From Chryseobacterium cucumeris (GTDB taxonomy: Bacteria > Bacteroidota > Bacteroidia > Flavobacteriales > Weeksellaceae), in assembly GCF_016775705.1 (NCBI RefSeq), contig NZ_CP068760.1, positions 2,108,001 through 2,172,000 of the forward strand: a stretch of DNA of 64,000 nt, read 5' to 3'. Numbering within the stretch: position 1 is the stretch's first letter; each line of letters opens with the position of its first letter. The position numbers and the translations under genes were made by a program. Shown here in pieces: positions 63,652 through 64,000 of this stretch. The notes under the pieces are model-generated. The model had not been told where the DNA came from. It saw nothing but the letters and a program-made list of their open reading frames with translations, and did no database searches.

Positions 63652-64000
63652 ATGCTTATGGAAGACAACCTGAATTGTATTTACAGAGTTATCAATTTTA
63701 TGGAGAAGAATTACGACCAGCCTGTTTCTGTAAAGGAACTGGAAGACATTTCTCATTATTCTTACCGGAATATCCAGCGCATTTTCAAGTACAGCTGTGG
63801 GGAGACAATAGGTACTTTCCAGCAAAGATTAAAAGTAGAAAATGCCTATAAACGCATTCTTTATACTCAGGAAAATCTTACCTCCATTGCCATTGAAGTT
63901 GGTTTTGCCAATATCGCTTCCTTTTCCAAAGCTTTTAAACAACATTTTGGGATTTCCCCTAAAGCTGCAAGACAAAGTAAGGAACAACTCCTTTGTGGAG
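63652..64000 (+). CDS. AraC-family transcription regulator (3' end outside window)
   Basis: Open frame from ATG 63652 (or 63658) to the window end. Two helix-turn-helix parts are visible: 'VSVKELEDISHYSYRNIQRI' and 'LTSIAIEVGFANIASFSKAF' with 'HFGISPKAARQSK'. As the HTH is at the N-terminus it resembles Rob/GyrI-type members with an effector domain later on, but that part is not seen. Divergent from the membrane/SnoaL pair, which it might control (inference). Confidence 0.8.
   Translation, partial: MLMEDNLNCIYRVINFMEKNYDQPVSVKELEDISHYSYRNIQRIFKYSCGETIGTFQQRLKVENAYKRILYTQENLTSIAIEVGFANIASFSKAFKQHFGISPKAARQSKEQLLCG

Noticed and set aside
1..64000. tRNA or rRNA genes
   Set aside because: I found no T-loop/cloverleaf pattern or rRNA-like sequence; without a covariance search (tRNAscan-SE, Infernal) a missed gene cannot be excluded entirely.

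Overview
The window reads as a chromosome segment of a Bacteroidota bacterium of the Flavobacteriia, most like Chryseobacterium or a close Weeksellaceae relative. This rests on several things seen together: AT-rich DNA; a SprF/PorP protein of type IX secretion and a PorV/PorQ-like protein; a SusC/SusD pair; small families that I know mainly from this phylum (DUF5606, DUF3822, GIN/DUF2807); promoters with the Bacteroidota -7 box TAnnTTTG; and starts without Shine-Dalgarno sequences. No species call is possible without a search. I see no rRNA, tRNA, CRISPR array, phage or insertion sequence. Almost everything is ordinary chromosome; the unusual part lies between the genes.

Layout. 1-4000: end of an outer-membrane barrel protein, then two tandem C1q-like secreted proteins. 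4083-8472 (minus): two lipoproteins, mazG, a DUF5606 gene, and def overlapping ruvX. 8588-9938: sixA overlapping a lipoprotein archaemetzincin. 10262-15938: serine hydrolase, small secreted protein, phosphoesterase, Smr protein, DUF3822, rsmD, and a divergent hxlR-type regulator/nitroreductase pair with a striking symmetric operator. 16016-21314 (minus): murI, hemW, sprF, an RluA-type pseudouridine synthase and a PASTA protein, divergent from ddl and coaD. 23117-30391: TRIC channel, folA, lemA with two TPM genes, a KefF/KefC pair, a GIN-domain lipoprotein. 30577-39101: M3 peptidase, YchJ, SlyD-like FKBP, VF530 protein, sbcD-sbcC. 39176-48378: luciferase-like monooxygenase, DPP-IV, YceI, a DODA-type dioxygenase, a subtilase lipoprotein, GNAT, hutH. 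48509-56448: secreted protein, uvrC, an operon of EamA transporter, PorV-like barrel and secreted protein, then an acyl-CoA carboxylase. 56512-62063: a bacteriocin-like peptide and a SusC/SusD operon. 62840-64000: small SnoaL and membrane genes, and the start of an AraC-type regulator.

How the genes work together. Clear functional units are the cell-wall/CoA set (PASTA, ddl, coaD, murI), the Mre11/Rad50-like nuclease SbcCD, the K+/H+ antiporter with its flavoprotein partner, LemA with its TPM partners, and SusCD for outer-membrane uptake. Nutrient scavenging (DPP-IV, M3 peptidase, subtilase, HutH, SusCD) suggests a life on peptides and polymers.

Most notable non-standard signals: (1) a small double-glycine, six-cysteine peptide gene at 56512-56709; (2) a 17-bp perfect inverted repeat with arms flush against the start codons of two divergent genes (15256-15335); (3) several apparently different classes of palindromic intergenic elements, including a 264-bp nested palindrome (40301-40564), three ~100-bp tandem units (42923-43197) with a diverged copy at 24472, and two opposite-facing copies of a 52-bp double hairpin (9967 and 33384); (4) a candidate small RNA at 54555-54668.
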